From NCBI GenBank assembly GCA_004796375.1, contig QZLA01000348.1, forward strand, positions 1 to 64,000: a stretch of 64,000 nucleotides of DNA, read 5' to 3'. Under the pieces are notes generated by a model that did not search any database, was not told where the DNA came from, and saw only the letters and a list, made by a program, of their open reading frames with translations. Shown piece after piece: positions 43,631 through 52,422 of the stretch; position 1 is the first letter of the stretch; each line of letters begins with the position of its first letter. Both the position numbers and the translations under genes were made by a program. Origin of the DNA: Desulfobacteraceae bacterium. Its GTDB lineage: Bacteria > Desulfobacterota > Desulfobacteria > Desulfobacterales > Desulfobacteraceae.

Positions 43631-43660
43631 ATTATTAGGAATATTGGTTTGTTTTGTCAA
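43631..43660 (-). promoter_or_regulatory. Promoter of the deaminase-cytochrome unit
   Basis: On the minus strand TTGACA (43660-43655), an 18-base spacer and AATAAT (43636-43631), five of six to consensus. An ATTGGTTT on the plus strand (43644-43651 region) lies in the spacer. Confidence 0.55.
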
Positions 43661-43729
43661 GTATATAAAACCAAGTTCGTCAATAGAACGAATAATTACT
43701 GAATATAACCATAAAACATGCAAACTGGA

Positions 43730-43758
43730 TTGACATATCCTGTCCCATCCTTTACAAA
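43730..43758 (+). promoter_or_regulatory. Promoter of the TonB receptor operon
   Basis: TTGACA (43730-43735), 17-base spacer, TACAAA (43753-43758), about 65 bp before the receptor ATG. It diverges from the deaminase promoter. Confidence 0.6.
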
Positions 43759-43822
43759 TAAAAACTTATGGTCAAAAAGCGTGTAGCAAATAGATTGACA
43801 AGGTTTCTAAAGGAAAACGAGT

Positions 43823-45820
43823 ATGAATTTGAAAAAGATATACCGCATCGCATCTTTGCTCTTGATCTGGGCAGTCCTGATCGGGGGGCTTGGGGCAGGC
43901 ACTGCCATTTCCGGTGAAAACGAGAACAAAACCACCCAGCCTTATGTTCTGGGTGAAGTGGTGGTCACGGCAGACCAGCCTGCAGACAAAGCCACCACCA
44001 TGTTTGAAGTGACCGGCGAAGAGATAGAGATGCAGAATGCCCAGACCCTGGATCAGGCACTCAAGCTGATTCCCGGCCTGGATGTGCGCACCGGAAACGC
44101 CGGTATCCCCCGCGTCAATATCCGTGGTTTTAGATCCAGGCATACCATTTTGCTGCTCAATGGGGTGCCCATGAACTCCACCTATGACGGTCAGTTTGAT
44201 CCCAGGATTATTCCCACAGCCAATATTGCCAGGATCAAGGTATCCTTTGGAACCCATTCCGTGCTGTACGGCCAGGGCGGCATGGCCGGTGTCATCAATA
44301 TCATCACCAGGCAGGGAACCCAGGGCCTTCATGTGGATGTTTCCGCCCAGGTGGATGAGCGGGGCAGCAAACTGGGCAAAGCCAGCGTGTCTGGGGGAAA
44401 GGACAATGTGGACTGCTTTGTGAGCATGGTGAAAAAAGAATCCAAGGGGTTCCTGATGTCTGATGATTTTGAACCCACCACGCTTGAAGACGGGAACTTA
44501 AGGGAAAATACCGATGCGGAACAGCGCAGCCTGTTCGGAAACATCACCTTTGAGCTGGGTGAAGACTCGCTATTGGGTCTGACCGTTGAAAATTCGTCCG
44601 GTGAATTCGGCATCCCACCCACAGTGGCGGATGATAAAAAGAGTGATTTTTACAAGAAAGCCAAATATGAACGGGTCAATGATTTTAACACCTTTTCAAG
44701 CCAGGTATCCTACAGTTTTGATCCGGATTCTGTATTCGGCTTCAGAACCTGGGTTTTTGTCAATGAATATGACGAGGACCGCGGCCGCTATGACGATAAC
44801 AGCTACAGCAAAATGAAAAAGAAAGGGTCCTACGAAGGCACCAATGAATCCGCGGTGCAGGGATTTACCTTGCAGCCGCATCTCGATTTCGGGGGCAAAG
44901 GCATCTTGACCGCATCTTTGTCCGCTGAAAAGGATGAGTACCGGTCATGGGGTGAAAAGGTGCTGAAAAAAAATGAAAAGGCCACGCCCTACAGCTCTGA
45001 TAATGACCTGGATCTCTATTCCACAGCCCTGGAGTATAAAATCAGGGTGCTGGACCGGCTGGATCTGGTGGCCGGATACGGGCATCACTGGCAGAACCGC
45101 ACCCAGGGACAGGATGATGACAAGGGCAGCTATATGCTGGGGGCAAGTATTGAGATCATGGATGGCACCACTTTGATGGCATCCTATGCCCGGAAAATCC
45201 GCTTCCCCTCCATCCGGCAGCTCTATGATACCGAGTCCGGTAACAGCGATCTGACTGTGGAGCAATCCGACAATTACGAGATCGGTGTGATACAGGACAT
45301 CTGCGATGACCTGGAACTGAGCGTTTCGGTTTATCAGAGTGATGTTAAGGACTATATCGAAAAACTGGTTTCCACAGACCTGTATGAAAACAACGATAAA
45401 TACCGCTTCAAAGGTGTGGACCTGCTGCTGACCCGATCGATTCCGGGCAACGGAACCCTGAGTGCCGGATACTCCTATCTGGACAGTGAAGACCGGTCAG
45501 TGGGAGCCCAGCGGGATGTACTGCAGAACCGGCCCAAGCACATGGTCAAACTGGCCGCAAGTTTCAGTTTTGATTTTGGATTGACCGCCCATGCCGATTT
45601 CATACGGGTGATGGAGCAGTATTACTACTCAGATGACTTTGACAAGGGCAAGCTTGAGGATTATTCCATCCTGAATTTCCGCTTTGAGCAGAAGGTGCTC
45701 AAGGACAACCTGTCCCTGTTTTTAGGGGTGGACAATCTTCTGGATGAAAATTATGAAGAGGGGTACGGACTTCCCCAGGCCGGTCGGACCGCCTATGCCG
45801 GGGTCCGGGTCACCTATTAA
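43823..45820 (+). CDS. TonB-dependent outer-membrane receptor
   Basis: 665 residues. Signal peptide, TonB-box-like start of the mature part, plug domain (ALKLIPGLDVRTGNAGIPRV, RGFRSRHTILLLNGVP) and a 22-strand-type barrel ending in an aromatic-terminated strand (AYAGVRVTY). Takes up a metal chelate or cobalamin-like ligand, energised by TonB/ExbBD encoded at 36700-38444. First gene of a four-gene plus-strand importer operon. Confidence 0.92.
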   Translation: MNLKKIYRIASLLLIWAVLIGGLGAGTAISGENENKTTQPYVLGEVVVTADQPADKATTMFEVTGEEIEMQNAQTLDQALKLIPGLDVRTGNAGIPRVNIRGFRSRHTILLLNGVPMNSTYDGQFDPRIIPTANIARIKVSFGTHSVLYGQGGMAGVINIITRQGTQGLHVDVSAQVDERGSKLGKASVSGGKDNVDCFVSMVKKESKGFLMSDDFEPTTLEDGNLRENTDAEQRSLFGNITFELGEDSLLGLTVENSSGEFGIPPTVADDKKSDFYKKAKYERVNDFNTFSSQVSYSFDPDSVFGFRTWVFVNEYDEDRGRYDDNSYSKMKKKGSYEGTNESAVQGFTLQPHLDFGGKGILTASLSAEKDEYRSWGEKVLKKNEKATPYSSDNDLDLYSTALEYKIRVLDRLDLVAGYGHHWQNRTQGQDDDKGSYMLGASIEIMDGTTLMASYARKIRFPSIRQLYDTESGNSDLTVEQSDNYEIGVIQDICDDLELSVSVYQSDVKDYIEKLVSTDLYENNDKYRFKGVDLLLTRSIPGNGTLSAGYSYLDSEDRSVGAQRDVLQNRPKHMVKLAASFSFDFGLTAHADFIRVMEQYYYSDDFDKGKLEDYSILNFRFEQKVLKDNLSLFLGVDNLLDENYEEGYGLPQAGRTAYAGVRVTY

Positions 45821-45845
45821 ACCGTAAGACACCGGTTATTGAACC

Positions 45846-46862
45846 ATGGCACCAGGGCAGCGCGCGAAAACCATTGGATTGTATACACTCCTGGTGATAC
45901 TGCCGCTGCTCTGTGTGTTGATATCCTTGTTTCTGGGACGCTATCCCATCCCGGTTTCTGAAGTTTTTTCGGTGATCTTTTCCTGGATCACCGGGGAGAG
46001 GCCGGATCCCACCCATTTTTCAGTGATCTTTCATATCCGCATGCCACGGGTGGTGCTGGGTGTTCTGGTGGGGGGAAGCCTGGCGGTGAGCGGGGCCGCC
46101 TTTCAGGGGCTTTTCAGGAACCCCCTGGTCAGTTCCGGCATGCTGGGAGTAAGTTCCGGTGCAGGTTTTGGTGCGGCCCTGGCACTCATCCTGTTTACAG
46201 ATTTTTTCTTTGTGTACCCCTTTTCATTCGGGTTCGGCCTGGTGGCTGTCTCCCTGTGTTTTTTCATTGGCCGGTTCACCGCATCAACCCAGGCGATCAC
46301 TTTGGTGCTGGGCGGTGTGATCGTCGGCTCCATTTTTTCGGCATTGATCTCATTTTTAAAATATGTCGCCGATCCCATGGATGAACTCCCGGCCATCGTG
46401 TTCTGGCTCATGGGCAGCCTGTCCCGGGCAGAATACAGTCATATTTATACCGCAGGCGTCCCCATGATCCTGGGGACTGCCGGCCTGATGCTCATCCGGT
46501 GGCGCCTCAATGTCATGGCCATGGGCGACAAGGAAGCACGAACCCTCGGGCTGAATGTGAACCTGACCAGGATATTTATCATTGTTTGCGCGACTCTGGC
46601 CACGGCCGGGGCAGTCTGCGTCAGCGGGGTGATCGGATGGGTCGGTCTGGTGGTTCCCCACATGGGCCGTATGATGGCGGGCAACAATAACAAGGTGTTG
46701 ATCCCGGTCTCCTTTTCCACGGGGGCCTGTTTCCTGGTGATGGTGGACAACATCAGCCGTTTGATTTCCACCAGTGAGATGCCGTTGAGCATCCTGACTG
46801 CCCTGATCGGCGGGCCTTTCTTTATTTATCTTTTAAAACAGACCAAGGGCAGGCAGTGGTGA
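45846..46862 (+). CDS. FecCD-family ABC permease (importer 2)
   Basis: 338 residues, about ten helices, with RMPRVVLGVLVGGSLAVSGA, GLFRNPLVSSGMLG and GVIGWVGLVVPHMGR. Overlaps the ATPase gene by 7 bp. Similar to the permease at 34526 but clearly diverged, so not a recent duplicate. Confidence 0.93.
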   Translation: MAPGQRAKTIGLYTLLVILPLLCVLISLFLGRYPIPVSEVFSVIFSWITGERPDPTHFSVIFHIRMPRVVLGVLVGGSLAVSGAAFQGLFRNPLVSSGMLGVSSGAGFGAALALILFTDFFFVYPFSFGFGLVAVSLCFFIGRFTASTQAITLVLGGVIVGSIFSALISFLKYVADPMDELPAIVFWLMGSLSRAEYSHIYTAGVPMILGTAGLMLIRWRLNVMAMGDKEARTLGLNVNLTRIFIIVCATLATAGAVCVSGVIGWVGLVVPHMGRMMAGNNNKVLIPVSFSTGACFLVMVDNISRLISTSEMPLSILTALIGGPFFIYLLKQTKGRQW

Positions 46863-47725
46863 GCCAGAATCAATCCCCATCCGACGTCAAACGATCAGGC
46901 ATCCAGTCCGTGATCACAATCGACCACGCCACCTTTTCCTATGACGGGGCAGCGGTGTTCTCCGATGTGACCCTTGGCCTCCAGCCCGGGGAAACCCTGT
47001 GCCTGCTCGGCCCCAACGGGTGCGGCAAAACCACGTTGATCGACTGTATCCTGGGAATTCATCACCTGGATACCGGGCGCATCCTGATTCGGGGGGAGGC
47101 GGTCACCGCACTGACACCAAAGCAGATGGCCCGGCATATCGCCTATGTGCCCCAGAACCACACCAAGCATTTTTCCTATACGGTCATGGATGTCCTGCTC
47201 ATGGGCCGGACCCCCTATCTTCCCTATTATGCATCTCCGAGTGCTGAGGATGTGGCCCGGGTCGAAGCGGTTCTGGATGAATTCAGGCTCTATCATCTCA
47301 GGGACAGGGATTATACCCGGCTTTCAGGCGGAGAAACCCAGCTGGTTATGATCATGCGGGCCCTGGTTCAGGATACGCCGGTCATTATCATGGATGAACC
47401 CACGGCCCACCTGGATTTTAGGAACGAACTCATGGTTCTGGAAGCCATGGTTCGACTGGCTTCTCAACAGGACAGGACCCTGGTGATGGCCTCCCATTTT
47501 CCAAACCATGCATTTTATCTGGAAAATGAGGGGGTACCGGTTCAAGTGGCATTCATGAACCATTCAACGGTCACCCTTTCAGGCGGTCCGTCCCAGGCGT
47601 TGACCCAGGCCAATCTGGAACACTTTTACCGGGTCAGCACCCAGGTGGTTGAATACCGGGTGCCACGGGAAAAGAGAATGTTTAAACAGATCATTCCCAT
47701 ACATACATTGGACAAGGATATATGA
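46856..47725 (+). CDS. FecE-like ABC ATPase (importer 2)
   Basis: 289 residues from a GTG at 46856 inside the permease gene. Walker A GPNGCGKTT, signature LSGGETQ, Walker B IIMDEPTAHLD and switch His in MASHFPN. Overlaps the binding-protein gene by ATGA. Confidence 0.93.
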   Translation: MVSQNQSPSDVKRSGIQSVITIDHATFSYDGAAVFSDVTLGLQPGETLCLLGPNGCGKTTLIDCILGIHHLDTGRILIRGEAVTALTPKQMARHIAYVPQNHTKHFSYTVMDVLLMGRTPYLPYYASPSAEDVARVEAVLDEFRLYHLRDRDYTRLSGGETQLVMIMRALVQDTPVIIMDEPTAHLDFRNELMVLEAMVRLASQQDRTLVMASHFPNHAFYLENEGVPVQVAFMNHSTVTLSGGPSQALTQANLEHFYRVSTQVVEYRVPREKRMFKQIIPIHTLDKDI

Positions 47726-48792
47726 AACATTTCCGTTTTAATTGCGCCGCCCTGGTCATCATCCTGTGGGTGGCCCTGGGGACACAGATTCACGCCTCCG
47801 GGGCCGCACTGTCTGATCGCATTGATGTCACCGATGGTTTCGGTAACCGGGTCATCCTGGATCACTCCCCTCAAAAGGTTGCCTGTCTGTATGCATTTTC
47901 AGGTCATGTGGTGACCATGCTCGGCCGGGGGAGGGATATGGCGGCCATTGTCAATGGCCTGAAAAAAGATGTCATGCTCAGGCAGCTGGTGCCGGGGATC
48001 AAAAAGATCCCGGTGCCTGCCAAAGGGGGAATCATCAACATCGAAGCCCTGCTGAACACCGGGTGTGATTTTGTGTTTCTCAAGCCTGAAACCGCAAAGA
48101 TCCAGGCAGAGATCAAAAAACTGGAACGGTTCAGTCTGCCATACTATGTGGCAGGGTATAACAGTATGGCCGGGCAGATGAAGACCATTGAATCCATGGG
48201 AAAGATTTTAGGTTGCTTCGAGAAAGCCCGGGCCTATACAGGATATTATCGGGATACCATTGAACGGGTCAGGAATAGAACCCGTCAAATTCCTCAAAGG
48301 GAGCGGGTCAGGCTCTATCATTCTGTCAATGAGCCCACACGCACCGACGGTCCCAACACCATTGAAGCGGACTGGACATCGGTGTGCGGCGTGATCAACG
48401 TATCCGTGGGAGAATCCCTCAAAGAGAAGGATAACAAGCATTTTGCCGGCATGGAACAGATCCTTTTGTGGAACCCTGAGGTGATTATTGTTAACCAGGA
48501 GGGGGTGGATGAGATGATCCGGACCCATGACAAATGGTCCGCCATCCAGGCAGTGAAAGACAACCGGGTATATGGCATCCCTGTGGGAATTTCACGCTGG
48601 GGGCATCCCGGCGGGCTTGAAACGCCCCTGGCCATCCTGTGGACCGCAAAAACGGTTTATCCTGGATTGTTTCAGGACCTGGATCTCCGATCGGAGATCA
48701 AAACGTTTTATCACAGGTATTTTGACCTTACGCTGGATAACGCCATGGTGGATAAAATCCTGGCCAACCAGGGGATGCGTCTCAGGAAATAA
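47722..48792 (+). CDS. Periplasmic binding protein of importer 2
   Basis: 356 residues with signal peptide (CAALVIILWVALGTQIHAS). TroA-like fold: VTDGFGNRVILDHSPQKV and, late, GISRWGHPGGLETPLAILWT. The latter stretch recalls the MolA-type molybdate/tungstate binding proteins, but I cannot prove ligand. Converges on the ModF-like gene, overlapping by 11 bp. Confidence 0.87.
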   Translation: MKHFRFNCAALVIILWVALGTQIHASGAALSDRIDVTDGFGNRVILDHSPQKVACLYAFSGHVVTMLGRGRDMAAIVNGLKKDVMLRQLVPGIKKIPVPAKGGIINIEALLNTGCDFVFLKPETAKIQAEIKKLERFSLPYYVAGYNSMAGQMKTIESMGKILGCFEKARAYTGYYRDTIERVRNRTRQIPQRERVRLYHSVNEPTRTDGPNTIEADWTSVCGVINVSVGESLKEKDNKHFAGMEQILLWNPEVIIVNQEGVDEMIRTHDKWSAIQAVKDNRVYGIPVGISRWGHPGGLETPLAILWTAKTVYPGLFQDLDLRSEIKTFYHRYFDLTLDNAMVDKILANQGMRLRK

Positions 48793-50281
48793 GCGGTGGA
48801 CCTTTATCCAGTGCCAGGTGCTTGGACACGATATCCGGTATTTCCTGCGGCACATGGGTCACATAGACCAGGGTGGCGCTTGATCGGTTCACCTGCCGGG
48901 TGATCATCTCCAGGATCATGCGGGTGTTCTCAGGGTCAAGATTCTGGCAGGGCTCATCCAGGAGCAGGAGCAGCGGTTCCTTGACCAGTGCCCTTGCAAT
49001 GAGTCCCAGGCGCTGGATTCCCGGTGACAGTGCGCCGAACAGCCGGTCCTTTTCAGGTATAAGTCCCATGGATGAGATCAGGTTTGAGGCCGTTGCTAAC
49101 TGCGGTGCTGAACAGGTTTTAAAACACCCCAGGGAATCAAAAAAGCCGGAACAGACCACCTCAAACAAAGGGATATCCTTGGGAAAATAGAGGTGAAGTT
49201 CAGGAGATACCAGGCCGATACGGGCCTTGATGTCCCAGATGCTCTCCCCGCTGCCCCTTGGAATGCCGAACAGGGTAATATCATTGGCATAGGCCTGGGG
49301 GTGGTCCCCGGCAATCAGCCCCAGCAGTGTGGTTTTGCCGGATCCATTGGGTCCGGTCAGGGCCCAGTGTTCTTTTTCACGGATGGTCCAGCAGATATCC
49401 TCCAGGATCACCTGCCTGCCGTAGGTCACCCGGACCTGTTTCATATCGACCAGGACAGGTGATTCGGTTTGCGATGGTGCCGGGCCGGTATCTATTTTTC
49501 CCGGATTTGATTTCCCGGTTATGACCGTAGGCGGGGTGCCGGGTACCGGGGTGGTGGGGGATGCGGCCCGGACCGCGGCAGTTATCGGCCGGCCTGGTAC
49601 ATGCTGCACCGGATCATGGGGGCCGCAATATTTCACCTGAAACCGGTCCAGTTCTATCCTGTGGGTGATACAGGAGGGCAGGGCGTCCGGGTGTGTTTCC
49701 ACGATAATGCAAGGGGTCTGCCGGGTCACCCAGGAGAGGATGTGATCCATTTTGGGTCTATACACCTGATCCAGTCCGGCAAACGGGCTTTCATAGATGA
49801 TCAGCTCAGGTGCGTTCACCAGGACACCGGCCAGGACCACCTTCTTAAGTTCCCCATTGGACAACTGGTTCATGCGTTTGGACAAAAGCGGGTCAATCTC
49901 CAGCATCCGGGCAACAGGGGCGATATCCGTCAAAACATCAGCGGCCGGCACAGATTTAGCCGAAAGATAGGCTTCCACGCCCATGGTTTCATCATCCATG
50001 ATACTGTTCCAGCGGGATTGATAGAACACCCCCTGCCCACGGATCAGGGAGGAAACCGCATTGATGCTGATCTGTTCAATGCATTTACGATCCGGGCAAA
50101 ACAATCTGCCGCCCAAGGGTCTGATCCGGCCCTTGACAGCAGCCGTGAGCATGGACTTGCCGGAGTTGTTCGGACCCACAACAGCCCAGCACTCGCCCGT
50201 TTCAACGGTCCAGTCGAGTCCATGAAATCCCTGTGAATCTTTGGGTGCCAATGACACATTGTCAAACTTGATGATCTGCAT
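48782..50281 (-). CDS. Double-ATPase ABC protein, ModF-like
   Basis: 499 residues from the ATG at 50281; upstream codons lack a ribosome site. Two ABC cassettes: Walker A GPNNSGKS and GPNGSGKTT; the first keeps LSNGELKKVV as signature but a degenerate Walker B (LIIYESPFAGLD), the second has LSPGIQRLGL and LLLLDEPCQNLD. A ~60-residue Pro/Thr-rich linker joins them. The layout is that of ModF/PhrA, encoded beside molybdate transport in E. coli and not itself a transporter. Its place opposite importer 2 hints at a Mo/W link. Confidence 0.8.
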   Translation of the reverse strand: MQIIKFDNVSLAPKDSQGFHGLDWTVETGECWAVVGPNNSGKSMLTAAVKGRIRPLGGRLFCPDRKCIEQISINAVSSLIRGQGVFYQSRWNSIMDDETMGVEAYLSAKSVPAADVLTDIAPVARMLEIDPLLSKRMNQLSNGELKKVVLAGVLVNAPELIIYESPFAGLDQVYRPKMDHILSWVTRQTPCIIVETHPDALPSCITHRIELDRFQVKYCGPHDPVQHVPGRPITAAVRAASPTTPVPGTPPTVITGKSNPGKIDTGPAPSQTESPVLVDMKQVRVTYGRQVILEDICWTIREKEHWALTGPNGSGKTTLLGLIAGDHPQAYANDITLFGIPRGSGESIWDIKARIGLVSPELHLYFPKDIPLFEVVCSGFFDSLGCFKTCSAPQLATASNLISSMGLIPEKDRLFGALSPGIQRLGLIARALVKEPLLLLLDEPCQNLDPENTRMILEMITRQVNRSSATLVYVTHVPQEIPDIVSKHLALDKGPPLIS

Positions 50282-50329
50282 GAGGCGTTTATACCAGGGA
50301 TCAGGCAGGCCTGGCAATCACGAAATCAT

Positions 50330-50352
50330 AAAGGGGACAACTTGACCCCTTT
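50330..50352 (-). terminator. Terminator of the DUF3795 gene
   Basis: AAAGGGG (50330-50336) and CCCCTTT (50346-50352) form a perfect stem with a 9-base loop just past the stop of the minus-strand gene at 50366. Confidence 0.5.
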
Positions 50353-50379
50353 AAATATATCAGGTTTAAATATATCGGG
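50350..50379. repeat. Tandem 15-bp duplication
   Basis: TTTAAATATATCAGG (50350-50364) is followed directly by TTTAAATATATCGGG (50365-50379), 14 of 15 identical, spanning the end of the DUF3795 gene. A replication-slippage duplication. Confidence 0.7.
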
Positions 50380-50857
50380 GGCGTGTGAGTGATCCCTTGT
50401 AAAACGCCTCAATCCCCTTTTTTTGAATGATCTCATTCCATTTGATCCACCGTTGGTGCAGGTGCGCGTCAAAATTGGTCCGGCTGCAGGGAAATTCATC
50501 GCATTCATAGCAGAAATCGATGCCTTTTTCCTGGTGGCAGACCCTGACACCGCAATCTTTGAAAAGTTTGCACTGCTCATGCCGGCATCCCTTGCAGTTT
50601 TCAGAGGCAAAATATTGGAGCATCTCTTTAAAGGCCGGGTACTGGCGAAACACCGACTGATTCAGCATGACCTCAAACCGCGGCGCATACGCATCAAAAT
50701 TTCCGAGGCGATCCAGCAGTTGAAGGCTTAAGGCCCTGATCTCTGAATCCACATGGGCAAAGCAGGTATTACAGCTCAAACCGCAGGGGGCAATGGCGTC
50801 CTTGATCTGTTCGATTGATGGGCCCGACAAGGCTTTGGGGGTGTGATCCTGGGGCAT
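50366..50857 (-). CDS. Cys-rich DUF3795 protein
   Basis: 163 residues, AAAGGAGAAAACA before the ATG. Cysteines are arranged as PCGLSCNTC, ENCKGCRHEQCKLFKDC, VCHQ and FCYECDEFPC, typical of DUF3795, presumed to bind zinc or an iron-sulfur cluster. Common in anaerobes, function unknown. Stands alone. Confidence 0.8.
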   Translation of the reverse strand: MPQDHTPKALSGPSIEQIKDAIAPCGLSCNTCFAHVDSEIRALSLQLLDRLGNFDAYAPRFEVMLNQSVFRQYPAFKEMLQYFASENCKGCRHEQCKLFKDCGVRVCHQEKGIDFCYECDEFPCSRTNFDAHLHQRWIKWNEIIQKKGIEAFYKGSLTRPRYI

Positions 50858-50983
50858 TGTTTTCTCCTTTCAATGATATGGTGGGTATTCTGTGTCAGGA
50901 TACCTCTTGAAACCCGGGTTGAAAAGTGGCATAAACGACATTTAGAATGGCTTTAACGACAAATTTGGATCAGGTGAGATGTG

Positions 50984-51958
50984 ATGAAAAAAGCGGTTGT
51001 GTTGGGATGCATCAATACCATGGCCACCACGGTATTTGGCCCCATGGATATTTTAAATCAGGCAGGTCGCCTGTGGGCAAGGGTTCACGGGGAACCCAAA
51101 ACCCCTTTTTTTGATGTGTGCCTTGCATCGCCGGACGGCGGGCCGATCCGGTGCACCAATAATGTCATGGTCCAGCCCCATAAAAGTATCCGGGAGATTG
51201 AACAGGCAGATTTGATCGTGATCTCATCGGCCACCTATATTGACCGGATCATTGAAGCCTATCCGGATCTGGTCGATTGCCTGCGCCGTCACTATGACCA
51301 GGGGACCCATATGGCCAGTGTCTGCACCGGGGTTAATCTGCTGGCTGAAACCGGCCTGCTGGACGGAAAAAGCGCGACCCTGCACTGGGGGTTTACCCGG
51401 AGTTTTAAAAAAAGGTATCCGCATATTGCCCTGGAACCGGAAAAAATGGTGATCGATCACGGCAGGCTTTACTGTTCCGCCGGAGTCACGGCCGGCATGG
51501 ATTTAAGCCTTTACCTGGTTGACAAATTCTGCGGCAGGCAGGTGGGCCTGGAGCTGGCAAAGAGCATGGTGCTGGACCTTGGCAGGCGGCTCCAAACCCC
51601 GTACAGTGCCTTCATGGCCCCCAGGGATCACCGGGATCCAGTGGTCATCGCCGTACAGGAGAGGATCGAGGCCAGATATGTTGAATCCATCGATTACAAT
51701 GATCTGGCTGCACAGGCAGGGGTGAGCCGCCGGTCTTTGGAGCGCCGGTTCAAGCGGGCCACCGGCATGACACCATTGAGTTATCTTCAGCAGTTTCGGG
51801 TTGAAACGGCGCGGCAGCTTCTGGAAACGGGCGGCCATACCTTCAGTGAGGTTACCTATATGGTGGGATATGAGGATGTCTCATTTTTCAGAAAATTGTT
51901 TGTCAAACTCACCGGCCTTCGGCCCAAGGCTTACCAGCAACGCTACTTGTCAACTTAA
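50984..51958 (+). CDS. GlxA-family transcriptional regulator (DJ-1/PfpI + AraC HTH)
   Basis: 324 residues from the ATG at 50984 (AGGTGA six bases before; a GTG at 50981 is less likely). Residues 1-190 form a DJ-1/PfpI-like domain with SVCTGVNLLAE at the elbow cysteine; the C-terminal 100 residues are an AraC HTH (NDLAAQAGVSRRSLERRFKR, GYEDVSFFRKLFVKLTGLRP). Such regulators often control amine or amino acid catabolism. No adjacent target is obvious. Confidence 0.9.
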   Translation: MKKAVVLGCINTMATTVFGPMDILNQAGRLWARVHGEPKTPFFDVCLASPDGGPIRCTNNVMVQPHKSIREIEQADLIVISSATYIDRIIEAYPDLVDCLRRHYDQGTHMASVCTGVNLLAETGLLDGKSATLHWGFTRSFKKRYPHIALEPEKMVIDHGRLYCSAGVTAGMDLSLYLVDKFCGRQVGLELAKSMVLDLGRRLQTPYSAFMAPRDHRDPVVIAVQERIEARYVESIDYNDLAAQAGVSRRSLERRFKRATGMTPLSYLQQFRVETARQLLETGGHTFSEVTYMVGYEDVSFFRKLFVKLTGLRPKAYQQRYLST

Positions 51959-52040
51959 AAGATTTGAATAATTGGTGAAAAACCGGTAGGAATAAGATAA
52001 TATTCGAGAATACCCTAATCTTACGGACAGGAGGATGCAG

Positions 52041-52415
52041 ATGGCAAAAAGAAAACCTTTCAAGATGATCTTGCTGGTACTTGTCACCGTGACCGGTATG
52101 CTGCTGGGATCTGTTTCCCTGACCGGGTGCGGTTCGGACCTGCCGTTTGAATATCGCTACACATCGGCAAATTCCGTACAGATCCGGTACCAGGACCGGA
52201 CGTACACCTTGAACCGGTTCGGACCCAAGCTGAACACCCCGTTTGAGTATGAGTTTGAATCTGATGGCGACATAGATATTACCATTGCCGGCAAAACCTA
52301 TGATATCGACAGCCCCTATGATATCGATTCTTCGAAAAAGAAAAAGAAAAAAAAGAAGACCACCAAGAAGAAAACAACCGCCAAGAAAAGCAGCACCAAG
52401 CGAAAGAAAAAATAG
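52041..52415 (+). CDS. Small lipoprotein with Lys-rich C-terminal tail
   Basis: 124 residues from the ATG at 52041 (AGGAGG six bases upstream). Lipoprotein signal with lipobox SLTGC, a short beta-rich middle with ITIAGKTYDIDSPYDIDS, then a tail of about 27 residues almost wholly Lys, Thr, Ser and Arg, encoded by an A/G-rich tract containing several A-runs. The tail may bind anionic polymers or the cell surface. No family recognised; 7 bp separate it from the convergent PhoD-like gene. Confidence 0.65.
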   Translation: MAKRKPFKMILLVLVTVTGMLLGSVSLTGCGSDLPFEYRYTSANSVQIRYQDRTYTLNRFGPKLNTPFEYEFESDGDIDITIAGKTYDIDSPYDIDSSKKKKKKKKTTKKKTTAKKSSTKRKKK

Positions 52416-52422
52416 ATGGATG

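Noticed and set aside
34526-47725. Recent duplication of one ABC importer into two
   Set aside because: The two permeases, ATPases and binding proteins share family motifs but differ along their length and in gene order, so they are old paralogues or separate acquisitions.
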